In this document: in pieces, positions 52,021-61,624 of the stretch
Numbering within the stretch: position 1 is the stretch's first letter
Layout of the letters: each line of letters begins with the position of its first letter
NCBI RefSeq assembly: GCF_000179235.2
Contig: NZ_CP039373.1
Span: 1,147,860 to 1,211,859, forward strand
From: Synechococcus sp. CB0101
GTDB taxonomy: Bacteria; Cyanobacteriota; Cyanobacteriia; PCC-6307; Cyanobiaceae
Direction: 5' to 3'
DNA: 64,000 bases
Notes under the pieces: generated by a model
What the model was told of the DNA's origin: nothing
The model's database searches: none
Seen by the model: the letters and a program-made list of their open reading frames with translations, nothing else
Translations under genes and position numbers: made by a program

Positions 52021-53322
52021 ATGAGCACCGCTGCCCCCGGAGTGAGCCCTGCCCACGTGCTCGTGGTGGGTGGCGGTGGCCGTGAAAACGCCCTGGCCTG
52101 GGCCTTGAACCGCAGCACAGGCGTGCGGCAAGTGTGGGTGAGCCCCGGCAATGGCGGCACCCAAGACCTGGAGGGCTGCCGGCAGCTGTCCATTGCCGAA
52201 AGCGACCACGACGGCCTCCTGGCAGCGTGCCGAGAGCACGGCATCGAACTGGTGGTGGTGGGTCCGGAGGCCCCCCTCGCTGCTGGGCTGGCCGACAAGC
52301 TGCGCGCAGCCGGCATCCCGGTGTTTGGCCCCGGCGCCGATGGCGCTCAGCTCGAGGCCAGCAAGCAATGGGCCAAGGCGCTGATGGTGGAGGCGGGCGT
52401 TCCCACGGCGGGCTACTGGAAAGCCAACAGCCGCGAGGAAGCCCTGGCAGCGCTGGAGACCCAGGGCCAACCACTGGTGGTGAAGGCCGATGGCCTGGCC
52501 GCCGGCAAGGGGGTCACGGTGGCCGAAACGATCGAAGAAGCCCGTAGCGCCATCGAAGAGATCTTTGCGGGCCGTTTCGGCAGCGAGGCCTCACTGGTGC
52601 TGGAGGAGCGCACCCACGGGCCGGAGGTGTCGGTGTTTGCCCTCACCGACGGCGAGCGCATGGTGCTGCTGCCTCCCGCCCAGGACCACAAACGCATTGG
52701 CGAAGGCGACACCGGCCCCAACACCGGTGGGATGGGTGCCTATGCCCCGGCACCGCTGCTGAATGCGGCTGGACTGGAGCAGGTGCGCCAACTGGTGCTG
52801 GAGCCAACCCTCGCCGCGTTGAACGCCCGCGGCATCCGCTATCGCGGCGTGATTTACGCCGGCTTGATGCTCACCGAGCAGGGGCCCAGCGTGATCGAGT
52901 TCAACTGCCGCTTCGGCGACCCGGAATGCGAAACGCTGATGCCCCTGCTGGGACCTGAATTGGCCGCCGTGCTGCTGGCCTGCGCCAATGGCACGCTGGA
53001 TCAAGCTCCGGCCCTGAGCATCGCGCCCTTCTGCAGTGCCTGCGTGATTGCCGCGGCCCAGGGCTACCCAGGTGAGATCCGCAAAGGGGATGCGATTGAG
53101 AGCAGCCTCCAACCCAGCAGCGATCTGCAGCTCTTCCATGCCGGCACCCAGCGCCAAGCCGATGGCCGCTGTCTCACCAGCGGCGGACGCGTGCTGGCGG
53201 TGGTAGCTCAGGCCGACTCCTTTGACAACGCCTTCGAGCGGGCTTACACCGGCCTGGCTCAGGTGCAGTTCGAAGGGATGACCTTCCGCCGCGACATCGG
53301 ACACCAGGTGCGCAGCCGATGA
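52021..53322 (+). CDS. purD: Glycinamide ribonucleotide synthetase
   Basis: A 433-residue ATP-grasp enzyme ligating glycine to phosphoribosylamine. Signatures are VLVVGGGGRENALAWAL, VKADGLAAGKGVTVAE, EERTHGPEVSVFALTD, GDTGPNTGGMGAYAPAP and VIEFNCRFGDPECE. Overlaps nblS by four bases (ATGA). The pairing with nblS recurs in picocyanobacteria as far as I know. Confidence 0.96.
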   Translation: MSTAAPGVSPAHVLVVGGGGRENALAWALNRSTGVRQVWVSPGNGGTQDLEGCRQLSIAESDHDGLLAACREHGIELVVVGPEAPLAAGLADKLRAAGIPVFGPGADGAQLEASKQWAKALMVEAGVPTAGYWKANSREEALAALETQGQPLVVKADGLAAGKGVTVAETIEEARSAIEEIFAGRFGSEASLVLEERTHGPEVSVFALTDGERMVLLPPAQDHKRIGEGDTGPNTGGMGAYAPAPLLNAAGLEQVRQLVLEPTLAALNARGIRYRGVIYAGLMLTEQGPSVIEFNCRFGDPECETLMPLLGPELAAVLLACANGTLDQAPALSIAPFCSACVIAAAQGYPGEIRKGDAIESSLQPSSDLQLFHAGTQRQADGRCLTSGGRVLAVVAQADSFDNAFERAYTGLAQVQFEGMTFRRDIGHQVRSR

Positions 53323-55316
53323 GCGCGGGCACTGCCCCCTTGAACTGGCAGCAGCGGCTAGCCCGCTGGTGGGCTGAATTCAGCCTGCAAACCAAGCTGC
53401 TCGCCGCGGCCACCTTGGTGGTGAGCCTGGTGATGGCGGGCATCTGCTTCTTTGCCCTGAACGGCATTCAGGCGGATGTGCGCATGAGCGACACCCGCTT
53501 CGCCCGCGATCTGGGCCTGTTGCTCTCGGCCAACGTGACGCCCCTGGTGGCCGAAGGCAACGACCGCGAGCTGGCGGCCGTTGCCGAACGCTTCTGGAAA
53601 TCCAGCCGCAGCCTGCGTTACATCTTTTTTGCCGATCCCGATGGGGTGATCTACCTCGGGATTCCGATCAGCGGCAGCAGCGGCGGCAGTGAACTGCTGC
53701 TCAGCCGCCGCCTGGAGCTCCCGGCCGACCTGGCCCGCCGCCCCCAGAACCCGCTGATCCGCCAGCACCTCAGTCCGGATGGGCAGGTGACCGATGTGTT
53801 CGTGCCGCTGGTGTCAGGCGATCGCTACCTAGGCGTGCTGGCCCTGGGCATCAACCCCAACGAAGCCGCCCTGGCCAGCGCCGCCCTGAGCCGTGAGGTA
53901 ACGGTGGCGGTGTTCATTTCGATTTGGGTGCTGGTGATCCTTGGGGCGGTGTTTAACGCCCTCACGATCACCCAACCGGTGAAAGAGCTCCTGAGAGGCG
54001 TGCGCTCGATCGCCAGCGGCGATTTCGAAGCCCGCATCGCTCTGCCGGTGGGCGGCGAACTCGGAGAACTGCTGGAGGGGTTCAACGACATGGCCTCCCA
54101 GCTCGAGGCCTACAACGAAGCCAACATCGAAGAGCTCACCGCCGCGCAGGTGAAGCAGCAGTCGCTAATCGCCACCATGGCCGATGGCGCTCTGTTGCTT
54201 GATGCCGAGGGCCGAGTGGTGTTGGTGAACCCCACGGCACGCCGCCTGTTCCGATGGGAAGGCCGCAAGCTCGAGGGAGCACTGGTGGGCGAGGAGCTGC
54301 CGGATGTGCTGGCACTCGAACTGCAAACACCCCTGGAGACCCTGCTCAGCGGTGAACGCGACAGCAGCGATGTGCGCTGCAACTTTGGCGAGCCGCCCCG
54401 CACCCTGCGCATTGTTCTGCAGTCGGTGCGGGATGCCAGCGGTGAAAGCCTCAAGGGCATCGCCGTCACGGTGCAAGACCTCACCCGCGAGGTGGAGCTG
54501 AATGCGGCCCAGAGCCGTTTCATCAGCAACGTCTCCCACGAACTACGCACGCCGCTGTTCAACATCAAGAGCTACGTGGAAACCCTCCACGACCTGGGCG
54601 ATCAACTGAGCGAGGAAGACCGCAAGGAGTTTCTGGCGATTGCCAATGACGAAACGGATCGCCTCACCCGCCTGGTGAACGATGTGCTGGATCTCTCTCG
54701 GCTGGAGAGCGATCGCACCTGGAGCATGGAGCCGGTGGAGCTGCGGCCCGCCATGGAGCAAACCCTGCGCAACTACCGCCTCAATGCCCAGGACAAAGGG
54801 GTGGAGCTGTCGTTGGAAGTGGATGAACAGCTCCCGCGGGTGCGGGGCAACTGGGATCTTTTGCTGCAGGTGTTCGACAACCTGGTGGGCAATGGACTCA
54901 AGTTCACCGCCAGCGGCGGGAGATTGATGCTGCGGGCTTACCCCTGGCCCGACACCTGCCTGATCGACCCCAGCACCGAAGCCACAGGCGACAGCCCCAC
55001 CTGCGCCCTCACAGCACCGTTGCCGCGCCTGCGGGTGGAAATTGCAGATACCGGCTCCGGCATTTCCCGCGAAGACCAGGAGCGGATCTTCGAGCGCTTC
55101 TACCGGGTGGAAAACGCGGTGCACACCGAAGTGGGTACCGGGCTGGGCCTCTCGATCGTGCGCGGCATCCTCGAGAAACACGGCACCCAGGTGCGCATGG
55201 TGAGCGAGCTGGGGGTCGGCACCACCTTCTGGTTCGATCTACCCCTGGAGCAAGCCGACGACGGCGAACTGCGCATCGAGGCAGAGCGGGCCAGCCGCAG
55301 CCTGGAGCTGATCTAG
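53319..55316 (+). CDS. nblS: Sensor histidine kinase NblS (Hik33-like)
   Basis: A 665-residue membrane kinase. Two transmembrane helices (about 28-50 and 195-217) flank an extracytoplasmic sensor domain, followed by HAMP (VKELLRGVRSIASGDFEARI), a PAS domain, HisKA with phospho-acceptor H407 (SNVSHELRTPLFNIK) and HATPase with VGNGLKF and GTGLGLSIV. This layout is that of NblS/DspA, which governs high-light, nutrient-stress and photosynthesis genes. It follows purD and ends 10 bp before the kaiC stop on the other strand. Confidence 0.92.
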   Translation: MSAGTAPLNWQQRLARWWAEFSLQTKLLAAATLVVSLVMAGICFFALNGIQADVRMSDTRFARDLGLLLSANVTPLVAEGNDRELAAVAERFWKSSRSLRYIFFADPDGVIYLGIPISGSSGGSELLLSRRLELPADLARRPQNPLIRQHLSPDGQVTDVFVPLVSGDRYLGVLALGINPNEAALASAALSREVTVAVFISIWVLVILGAVFNALTITQPVKELLRGVRSIASGDFEARIALPVGGELGELLEGFNDMASQLEAYNEANIEELTAAQVKQQSLIATMADGALLLDAEGRVVLVNPTARRLFRWEGRKLEGALVGEELPDVLALELQTPLETLLSGERDSSDVRCNFGEPPRTLRIVLQSVRDASGESLKGIAVTVQDLTREVELNAAQSRFISNVSHELRTPLFNIKSYVETLHDLGDQLSEEDRKEFLAIANDETDRLTRLVNDVLDLSRLESDRTWSMEPVELRPAMEQTLRNYRLNAQDKGVELSLEVDEQLPRVRGNWDLLLQVFDNLVGNGLKFTASGGRLMLRAYPWPDTCLIDPSTEATGDSPTCALTAPLPRLRVEIADTGSGISREDQERIFERFYRVENAVHTEVGTGLGLSIVRGILEKHGTQVRMVSELGVGTTFWFDLPLEQADDGELRIEAERASRSLELI

Positions 55317-55326
55317 CGCCTGGGCG

Positions 55327-56871
55327 TTACAGCCGGTCGTCGCTGGTGACCCCTTGCACGATCCGCGAGAGCTCGCTGCGTTCGTCGGTGTTGATGCGGT
55401 GGGGGACACCGCTAATGATCCGCTCGAAGTTGGAGAAGGAATCCTTGATCTCGGGGCCGTTGCTCGTGATCATGAATTCGCGGATGCCCTTGTCGTGCCA
55501 GGAACCGCGCATCTTGAACACGTTGAGGGCGCGGGCCATCTCGCCGCGGATCTCCACGTATTGCAGCAACAAAATCGTGTCGGTGATCGTGGAGATGTGG
55601 GAGTCGGTGATCGAATGGCTGCCCATGAACTCCTCGGAGGTGTTCGTGAAGAAGCCAGCGATCTCCTCCTGCTTGGCATAACCGGTTACGCCAATCACAA
55701 ACTGGCGGAAGGCGTTGTGGCTGACGCCACGGGCCAGGGCCGAGAGCGAATCGATCGCCATGCGCGAGGGCTTGAACTGGCCGATCTCGGTTTTGATGAT
55801 CTGAAGGTGATCCTCAAGTCCAGTGGATTCGGGATAGGCGCAGATGATCTTGAGCAGGCCATCGCGCTCCATCTGCTCAAAATCAATGCCCCAGCTGGTG
55901 GCATTGCGCAGCAGTTGCGCCCGTGATTCCTCGTAGGCAAACAGGATCGCCCGCTCCTTGTTGGCGCAGGCGTTCTCCACAAACTTGCTCACGAGGAGCG
56001 TCTTGCCAGTACCGGTGGCGCCGGTGGCCAGGATGATCGAATCCTTGAAGAAGCCGCCGCCGCACATCTCATCGAGGCGCGGCACACCGGAGCTCACGCG
56101 CACATTCGAGCTGCGCTGGGTGAGGCGCATCGCCCCCAGCGGGAAGATGCTGATGCCGTGGGAGCCCATCGTGAAGGGGAACTCCCCCTTCATATGGGTG
56201 GTGCCCCGCAGCTTGAGAATCTCCACCGTGCGCCGGCGCCGCTCACCCTCGAGCACATTGCGCAGGATCACCACGTTGTCGCTCACGAACTCCTCCACGC
56301 CGTAGCGGGCGATCGGGCCGTATTCGTCGATGCGCTCGGTGGTCATCACCGTAGTCACACCGATCTCCTTGAGCCGGGCGATCAGGCGGAAAATCTCACG
56401 CCGCACCACCGAAACGGCGTCGTATTGCTGAAACACGGCCGTGATCGAATCGATCGCCACACGGCGCGCCTTGTATTTGCGGATGGCGTAGTTGATCCGC
56501 TCGATCAGGCCGGAGAGATCGAAGCTGCCCGCCACATCCTGACCTTCTGGATCAGGCGATGCATCCAACAGGAAGAGCTTGTCTTGCTCCACCATTTCCT
56601 GCAGGTTCCAGCCAAAGCTGGCGGCGTTCCGGAGAATATCGAGCGGCGACTCTTCAAAGGTGACGAAGATCCCCGGCTCATCAAACTGCCGGATCCCGTT
56701 GTACAGAAAATTCAGGGAGAAGACCGTCTTACCGGTACCTGAGGTACCGCTGATCAGGGTGGAGCGTCCGATCGGCAGACCGCCCTGACAGATGTCATCG
56801 AAACCCTCGATCCCCGTGGGCAGCTTCTGCACCGAGGAGAGAGCATGGTTGGTGGCGGAAGGGTCCTGCAT
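55327..56871 (-). CDS. kaiC: Circadian clock ATPase/kinase KaiC
   Basis: A 514-residue double RecA-like ATPase. CI has P-loop GTSGTGKT (42-49) and the Glu pair FVTFEESPLDI; CII has GATGTGKTLLVSKF. The autophosphorylation pair S427-T428 lies in ITDSHISTITD, and the C-terminal A-loop region that KaiA pulls is present. It is the core oscillator. Start ATG. A 77-bp gap separates it from kaiB, wider than the kaiA-kaiB junction. Confidence 0.97.
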   Translation of the reverse strand: MQDPSATNHALSSVQKLPTGIEGFDDICQGGLPIGRSTLISGTSGTGKTVFSLNFLYNGIRQFDEPGIFVTFEESPLDILRNAASFGWNLQEMVEQDKLFLLDASPDPEGQDVAGSFDLSGLIERINYAIRKYKARRVAIDSITAVFQQYDAVSVVRREIFRLIARLKEIGVTTVMTTERIDEYGPIARYGVEEFVSDNVVILRNVLEGERRRRTVEILKLRGTTHMKGEFPFTMGSHGISIFPLGAMRLTQRSSNVRVSSGVPRLDEMCGGGFFKDSIILATGATGTGKTLLVSKFVENACANKERAILFAYEESRAQLLRNATSWGIDFEQMERDGLLKIICAYPESTGLEDHLQIIKTEIGQFKPSRMAIDSLSALARGVSHNAFRQFVIGVTGYAKQEEIAGFFTNTSEEFMGSHSITDSHISTITDTILLLQYVEIRGEMARALNVFKMRGSWHDKGIREFMITSNGPEIKDSFSNFERIISGVPHRINTDERSELSRIVQGVTSDDRL

Positions 56872-56948
56872 GGAACGGGTGGGCCTGGGGGAAATCTAGA
56901 GGGGTCTGACTGAAAGCACAGGTGGCATGACGAACTGGAGTGCAGCTG

Positions 56949-57296
56949 TTAAAGCAATCCGCCTGAGTCCTCCTCCTCGCTATAGGGTTCACTCAAGGCT
57001 TCATCACTGAGCTCCTCATAGAGGAGATCAAGGCCGATCAGCACCCGCTCCCGATCCGAAAGATCACCGATGATGCGGCGCACCGGCGGCGGCAGAATCT
57101 TGGCCAGCGTCGGCGTCGCGAGGATCTTGTCCTCCTCCGCCAGCTGGGGATTCTTCAGCACGTCGATCACCTTCAGGGCATACACCCCCTGAAACTCGGT
57201 ATCGAGAATGTTGCGCAGGGTCTTGAGCGCCCGCATCGAGTTGGGCGTATTACCTGCCACATACAGCTTGAGGATGTAGGTCTTGCGCGGGCTCAT
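56949..57296 (-). CDS. kaiB: Circadian clock protein KaiB
   Basis: A 115-residue thioredoxin-like protein starting [40 protein letters not shown] holds the fold-switching region. The C-terminal tail is acidic ([11 protein letters not shown]), as in longer cyanobacterial KaiB. It binds CI of KaiC at night and sequesters KaiA. Its ATG directly follows the kaiA stop. Confidence 0.97.
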   Translation of the reverse strand: MSPRKTYILKLYVAGNTPNSMRALKTLRNILDTEFQGVYALKVIDVLKNPQLAEEDKILATPTLAKILPPPVRRIIGDLSDRERVLIGLDLLYEELSDEALSEPYSEEEDSGGLL

Positions 57297-58172
57297 CTAG
57301 ATCACCTCCTGAGATGGGGACTGGCTGGCTTCTTCGGGGTCTTGAGGTGCTCCGAGGGGCAAGTCGGGAGGCACCGAGCGGCGGTACATCTCACAGAGAT
57401 GGGCCATGACATCGAGCAAAGCGAGGCGATAGTCCTGAAGAAAGTCGTTCTTGTGCCCCTCCAGCTTGAGTTGCTTCCAGAACGCGTCAATCAGATCGAC
57501 GTGAATTTCCACGACCTTGTTGATCGGAAGGTCTGAGAAGAAGGCGGAGTGCACGAAGCTCTCGATGGCCTGGTTCGCAGCAGCCGGATCGCGGAAGTAC
57601 CCGATCAACACATCGCGGTAGCTGCGCTTGAGTGAGCGCAGCAGCTCCTCGCGCTCGTCTTGGGGCAGGTTGCGCAGGAACAGCGAGGGATCCCGCTTGT
57701 AGAACACCCCCAGATAGCCCAGCCGCCCCTTGAGGCGATTGGGCAGACGCCAACGCTCGGGCGTGTCGCCCCCGGTTCCTTCACCCACCCCAGTAGGAGT
57801 GGCCTGCATGCCCCGCCGCAGAAAGCGCGACACCGCAGCGTCGACGCTGTAGGCGATCTGCTCGAGCTGATCTTGAGGGAGGTGAACCTCCGCTTCGTGG
57901 TACTCGACCCGGCCGCTCACCTCACCGATCACCACCGCAGGCAAGAGCAAACCCTGCTGCTGTAGCTCCTCGTACACCTCCGGCGGATGCACCCCCTGCT
58001 GGAGCAGCACCACATCAAACCGGTCACGCTGCTGCTGCAACTCCAGGATCGGATCGGCCAGGGAGCCGAGATCCTCCAGTTGATAACGACCACCTTTGAG
58101 CCAGCTGCGACAAGCGCGCTCCACCCGCGGGTCCGGCAACAGCGAGGCAATCGTGAGGGCCGGCTGTGACAT
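57297..58172 (-). CDS. kaiA: Circadian clock protein KaiA
   Basis: A 291-residue full-length KaiA: an N-terminal pseudo-receiver domain (about 1-135, LTIASLLPDPRVERACRSWL) and a C-terminal helical domain (about 170-275, FYKRDPSLFLRNLPQDEREE, SFVHSAFFSDLPINKVVEIH) that dimerises and stimulates KaiC phosphorylation. Its presence excludes the kaiA-less Prochlorococcus type of clock. It is adjacent to kaiB and divergent from rplU. Confidence 0.96.
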   Translation of the reverse strand: MSQPALTIASLLPDPRVERACRSWLKGGRYQLEDLGSLADPILELQQQRDRFDVVLLQQGVHPPEVYEELQQQGLLLPAVVIGEVSGRVEYHEAEVHLPQDQLEQIAYSVDAAVSRFLRRGMQATPTGVGEGTGGDTPERWRLPNRLKGRLGYLGVFYKRDPSLFLRNLPQDEREELLRSLKRSYRDVLIGYFRDPAAANQAIESFVHSAFFSDLPINKVVEIHVDLIDAFWKQLKLEGHKNDFLQDYRLALLDVMAHLCEMYRRSVPPDLPLGAPQDPEEASQSPSQEVI

Positions 58173-58327
58173 CCGCCGCGATCGGGGCCTGGCAACGCAC
58201 CCAGTGTTGACGTCTAGGAGGGCAAAAGGGGAAGATCATTGTTTGTCTTTCGATTGCCGTGCGGCAGGCCGAAATGACAGAGCCTCCCCCGGGTCGCTCA
58301 CGTCAGCCTGTCCACGCCCTTACCGCC

Positions 58328-58681
58328 ATGAGCACGACTCCCAGCACCGGTCCCTACGCCATCGTTGAGACCTCCGGCACCCAGGTGTGGGTTCAGCCCA
58401 ACCGCTACTACGACCTCAACCGCATCAACGCTGAGGTGGAGAGCACCCTCACCCTGGAGAACGTGCTCTTGGTGAACGACGGCAAGGCCGCCAACGTGGG
58501 CCAGCCTTATGTGAAGGGCGCCACCGTTGAGCTGCAGGTGATGGAGCATCGCCGCGGCCCCAAGGTGATCGTGTACAAAATGCGTCCCAAGAAAAAGACC
58601 CGCCGCAAGAATGGTCACCGTCAGGAGCTGACCCGCGTGATGGTCAAGTCCATCAGCGTGGGCGGCAAAGCCCTGGCCTGA
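58328..58681 (+). CDS. rplU: 50S ribosomal protein L21
   Basis: A 117-residue ribosomal protein that begins [20 protein letters not shown] after a short N-terminal extension (MSTTPSTGP). The C-terminal basic RNA-binding part is [21 protein letters not shown] at 58328 was chosen over upstream in-frame starts. Paired with rpmA 39 bp downstream, the usual arrangement. Confidence 0.95.
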   Translation: MSTTPSTGPYAIVETSGTQVWVQPNRYYDLNRINAEVESTLTLENVLLVNDGKAANVGQPYVKGATVELQVMEHRRGPKVIVYKMRPKKKTRRKNGHRQELTRVMVKSISVGGKALA

Positions 58682-58720
58682 TCAGCCGCAGCGTTCCTCA
58701 ACCCAACACTCCTCTGAACC

Positions 58721-58984
58721 ATGGCCCATAAGAAAGGCACCGGCTCCACCCGCAACGGCCGCGATTCCAACTCCAAGCGCCTGGGCGTGAAGCGCTACGG
58801 CGGCGAAGCCGTCAACGCCGGCTCGATCCTGATCCGTCAGCGCGGCACCTCCGTGCTTCCCGGCGTGAACGTGGGCCGTGGTGCCGACGACACCCTGTTC
58901 GCCCTGGTGGATGGCGTAGTGAGCTTCGACACCATCAAGCGCGGCCTGCGCACCCGCAAGCGCATCAACGTGGCTGTCGGCTGA
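58721..58984 (+). CDS. rpmA: 50S ribosomal protein L27
   Basis: An 87-residue protein. The N-terminus [20 protein letters not shown] is the conserved tail that reaches the peptidyl transferase centre; [21 protein letters not shown] follows. No Firmicutes-type cleaved N-terminal extension. It follows rplU and is terminated by a strong hairpin. Confidence 0.97.
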   Translation: MAHKKGTGSTRNGRDSNSKRLGVKRYGGEAVNAGSILIRQRGTSVLPGVNVGRGADDTLFALVDGVVSFDTIKRGLRTRKRINVAVG

Positions 58985-59013
58985 GCTCAGCTGCTCAGGT
59001 CTCCTGAACCTTC

Positions 59014-59041
59014 AAGCCGGCGCCCCCAGGCGCCGGCTTTG
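59014..59041 (+). terminator. Terminator after rplU-rpmA
   Basis: GCCGGCGCC-CCCA-GGCGCCGGC, a perfect 9-bp hairpin, followed by TTTG. It lies 30 bases past the rpmA stop and faces the convergent methyltransferase gene. Confidence 0.75.
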
Positions 59042-59068
59042 TTGTGTCTGCCGCCCGGGCACGAAGGC

Positions 59069-59815
59069 TCAGAGCAATCGGTAAGCCCGGGTGGTGATCA
59101 AGAAGGGGTGAAACACCTCGAGGAAACGGCTCTGCAGCGTGCGGAAGAACCGCTCCACCAGCTGAGGATCATCGAAGTGGAAGGGGTACTCCCCGGCGAA
59201 GCCCTTGAAGAAGTACCAATTCAGCAACGCCGTGGCCTCCGCGCTCATCCGTGAGGCGAACTGCTCCAGCTGAGCGCTCGGATCATTGAGGTGCTCCAGC
59301 ACATCGAGGCACACGATTGTGTCGAACTGCGCCGGCAGCTCAGGCGCCTCGAGATCGCGGAAACAACGCAGCTTCTGCTGCAGCCCGAAGCGCTCAGCGC
59401 GGGCCTCCACAAAGCGACGGTTCTCAGGATTGAGATCCACAAACCACACCGCCTCCACCTGAGGCAACGCGGCAGCCGCCAAGGCATGGGTGCCGATGCC
59501 GCCGCCGAAGTCGAGCACATGGCCGCAGGCGAACTGGGCCTGCAGCCGCAGCGTGTCGGCGATGTAATCGGCGCTGCTCAGGTGCCAGGCCGCCAGCTCC
59601 AGCAGGTGCCCGGTGCCCACGGCGGTTTCGTAGAAGGCCTCCGCCCGTTCCGGATCAAAAGCGCCGGGATGGGCAGCGGCCAGGTCGTCGACGGCCAAGG
59701 GCAGGCGCCGCTCCAGCTCCTGCAGCTCCATCGAGAGGTGATCGGCCAGCTGGCGGCGCAGATCAAAGCCTCCCTCGAGAAAGTGATCGAGGGAGAGGGT
59801 GGCGGTAGGGCTCAT
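59069..59815 (-). CDS. Class I SAM-dependent methyltransferase
   Basis: A 248-residue protein. Motif I is VLDFGGGIGTHALAAAALP, followed by FVDLNPENRRF and the post-motif IVCLDVLEHLNDP, all typical of the Rossmann methyltransferase fold. The N-terminal 85 residues are helical and may bind the substrate. Substrate unknown. It is separated by six bases from the transporter gene upstream and may be co-transcribed with it. Confidence 0.83.
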   Translation of the reverse strand: MSPTATLSLDHFLEGGFDLRRQLADHLSMELQELERRLPLAVDDLAAAHPGAFDPERAEAFYETAVGTGHLLELAAWHLSSADYIADTLRLQAQFACGHVLDFGGGIGTHALAAAALPQVEAVWFVDLNPENRRFVEARAERFGLQQKLRCFRDLEAPELPAQFDTIVCLDVLEHLNDPSAQLEQFASRMSAEATALLNWYFFKGFAGEYPFHFDDPQLVERFFRTLQSRFLEVFHPFLITTRAYRLL

Positions 59816-59821
59816 GGCTGC

Positions 59822-60601
59822 TCACCGTAGTGCTGAGCCCAGAGCAGGACCTAATTCACTGCCCGCACCTGGCACCACCAGCCAACGCCGCAACCAGGCC
59901 GTGAGCCAATAAAAGGGCAGGGTGTCCGCCAGGGCCGCCAGCACCTTGAACAGATAACCGCTGGCAATGAAGCTGGCCAGCTGCGGCAGCACCGGCAGCT
60001 CGGGCTTCACCGGCAACACGTGGGCGGCGTAGTGGCTGATCAACACCACCGCACTGGTATCCACCAACTGGCTCACCAGGGTGGAACCGTTGTTGCGCAA
60101 CCACAGGGCCCGGCCGCCGCTCACCCGCTTCCAAAAATGGAACAGCCGCACGTCGGTGAATTGGGCGGCCATGTAGGCCACCATCGAGGCACCCACCGCC
60201 CCGAAGGCCAGATCCTGCACCGCAAAGAAGGTGGCTTCCGGCGCGCCGGGCAAACCGGGCAACACACCCCCCAGCCACAGGATCAACACGATCCAGCCAT
60301 TGAGCAGCAACCCCACCCACACCAACTGGCTGGCGCGCTCCTCCCCCCAGATCTCGCTGATCAGATCCGTGCAGAGGAAGGTGACCGGATAAGGCAGTGC
60401 TCCCACAGCCACCACCACCGGCCAGGAGCCGATGCTCCCCAGCTGCAGAAAGCGCGTGAGCCCAAGGATGTTGAGCATCCCCATCGTGCCGAGAAACAGC
60501 CCGGCCAACACCAGGAAGGCCAACTCCCGCCGCCGCTGCAACACCCCTGCTGGCACCGCTGGCAACACTGCATTGGCATTCGGCGTGATCCCACGTGGCA
60601 T
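59822..60601 (-). CDS. Queuosine precursor transporter (YhhQ/VUT family)
   Basis: A 259-residue membrane protein with about six hydrophobic segments, beginning after a 28-residue soluble N-terminus. The block YPVTFLCTDLISEIWGEERA and the segment SQLVDTSAVVLISHYA match the YhhQ family, which imports preQ0/preQ1. Together with queA at 26210 it supports queuosine synthesis or salvage. Start ATG at 60601, divergent from truB with 85 bp between. Confidence 0.88.
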   Translation of the reverse strand: MPRGITPNANAVLPAVPAGVLQRRRELAFLVLAGLFLGTMGMLNILGLTRFLQLGSIGSWPVVVAVGALPYPVTFLCTDLISEIWGEERASQLVWVGLLLNGWIVLILWLGGVLPGLPGAPEATFFAVQDLAFGAVGASMVAYMAAQFTDVRLFHFWKRVSGGRALWLRNNGSTLVSQLVDTSAVVLISHYAAHVLPVKPELPVLPQLASFIASGYLFKVLAALADTLPFYWLTAWLRRWLVVPGAGSELGPALGSALR

Positions 60602-60686
60602 CGCAACGGCGCCGGCAGCCTCCCAAGCCTGGCGAGATCAAGGCGCGGCGCAATGGGAGCATCAAAGTTCTGCACACCCCCCTGCT

Positions 60687-61565
60687 TTGATCTGCGGCTT
60701 CCTGGTGCTCGACAAGCCCGCCGGCCTGAGCTCCCACGGCTGCGTGTCGCGGGTGCGGCGGGCCTATGGCCTGAAGCGCGTGGGCCATGGCGGCACCTTG
60801 GATCCGGCCGTGACCGGCGTGCTGCCGATCGCCCTGGGGCCCGCCACGCGGCTACTGCCCTATCTGAGCGGCGATAAGACCTACCGCGGCGTGGTGCAAC
60901 TGGGTTTGCGCACCGACAGCGACGACCTCGAGGGGCAGGTGCTGGAGCAGCAGGCGATCCCGCCCCTGAGCACCGCCGAGCTCGAGGCGGCCCTGGCGCC
61001 CTTCCGCGGCGCGATCGAGCAGCGACCGCCGGCGGTGTCCGCCGTGCATGTGAATGGGGAGCGGGCCTACAAACTGGCCCGTGCCGGGCAGGCGGTGGAG
61101 CTCCAGCCGCGGCCGGTGAGCATCCACCGCCTGGAACTGCTGAGCTGGAACCAGGAGCTCGGGCAAGTGGAGCTGGAGGTGAGCTGCTCCGCCGGCACCT
61201 ACATCCGCTCGCTGGCTCGAGATCTGGGGGAGACCCTGGGCTGTGGCGGCAGCCTGGCGCGGCTCAGGCGCACCGAAGCGCTGGGGTTCCAGCTCGAGCA
61301 GAGCGTGGCGCTGGATCAGCTCGACAGCGATCCCCCACCGGCTCTGGTGGATCCGCTCCTTGCCCTCAGCCACCTCCTTCAACACCGGCTGGAGGCTGAT
61401 CAGCTGCCGGGCTGGCGTTGCGGCCGGCTCCAGAGCTGTGATCCCGCCTGGCCGATCGACGCACCAGTGGTGGTGGTGGGCCCGGATGGCAACCTGGCGG
61501 GCATGGCCCGCGTGCAGGCTGGCGGCCAGCTGCAGCCTCGACTGGTGCTCGATGCCGCCGGCTGA
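60687..61565 (+). CDS. truB: tRNA pseudouridine-55 synthase TruB
   Basis: A 292-residue enzyme making Psi55 in the T loop of tRNAs. The catalytic Asp lies in [15 protein letters not shown]; other signatures are [14 protein letters not shown] at the start, [12 protein letters not shown], and [15 protein letters not shown]. The start appears to be TTG at 60687 ([11 protein letters not shown]); the frame upstream is antisense to the transporter gene and is rejected. Confidence 0.93.
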   Translation: MICGFLVLDKPAGLSSHGCVSRVRRAYGLKRVGHGGTLDPAVTGVLPIALGPATRLLPYLSGDKTYRGVVQLGLRTDSDDLEGQVLEQQAIPPLSTAELEAALAPFRGAIEQRPPAVSAVHVNGERAYKLARAGQAVELQPRPVSIHRLELLSWNQELGQVELEVSCSAGTYIRSLARDLGETLGCGGSLARLRRTEALGFQLEQSVALDQLDSDPPPALVDPLLALSHLLQHRLEADQLPGWRCGRLQSCDPAWPIDAPVVVVGPDGNLAGMARVQAGGQLQPRLVLDAAG

Positions 61566-61624
61566 ACACCAGCGCCGCAGTCGGCCAGAGTCGCCCCAAC
61601 CCTTCGTTTTCTTCCGCAGCAACC

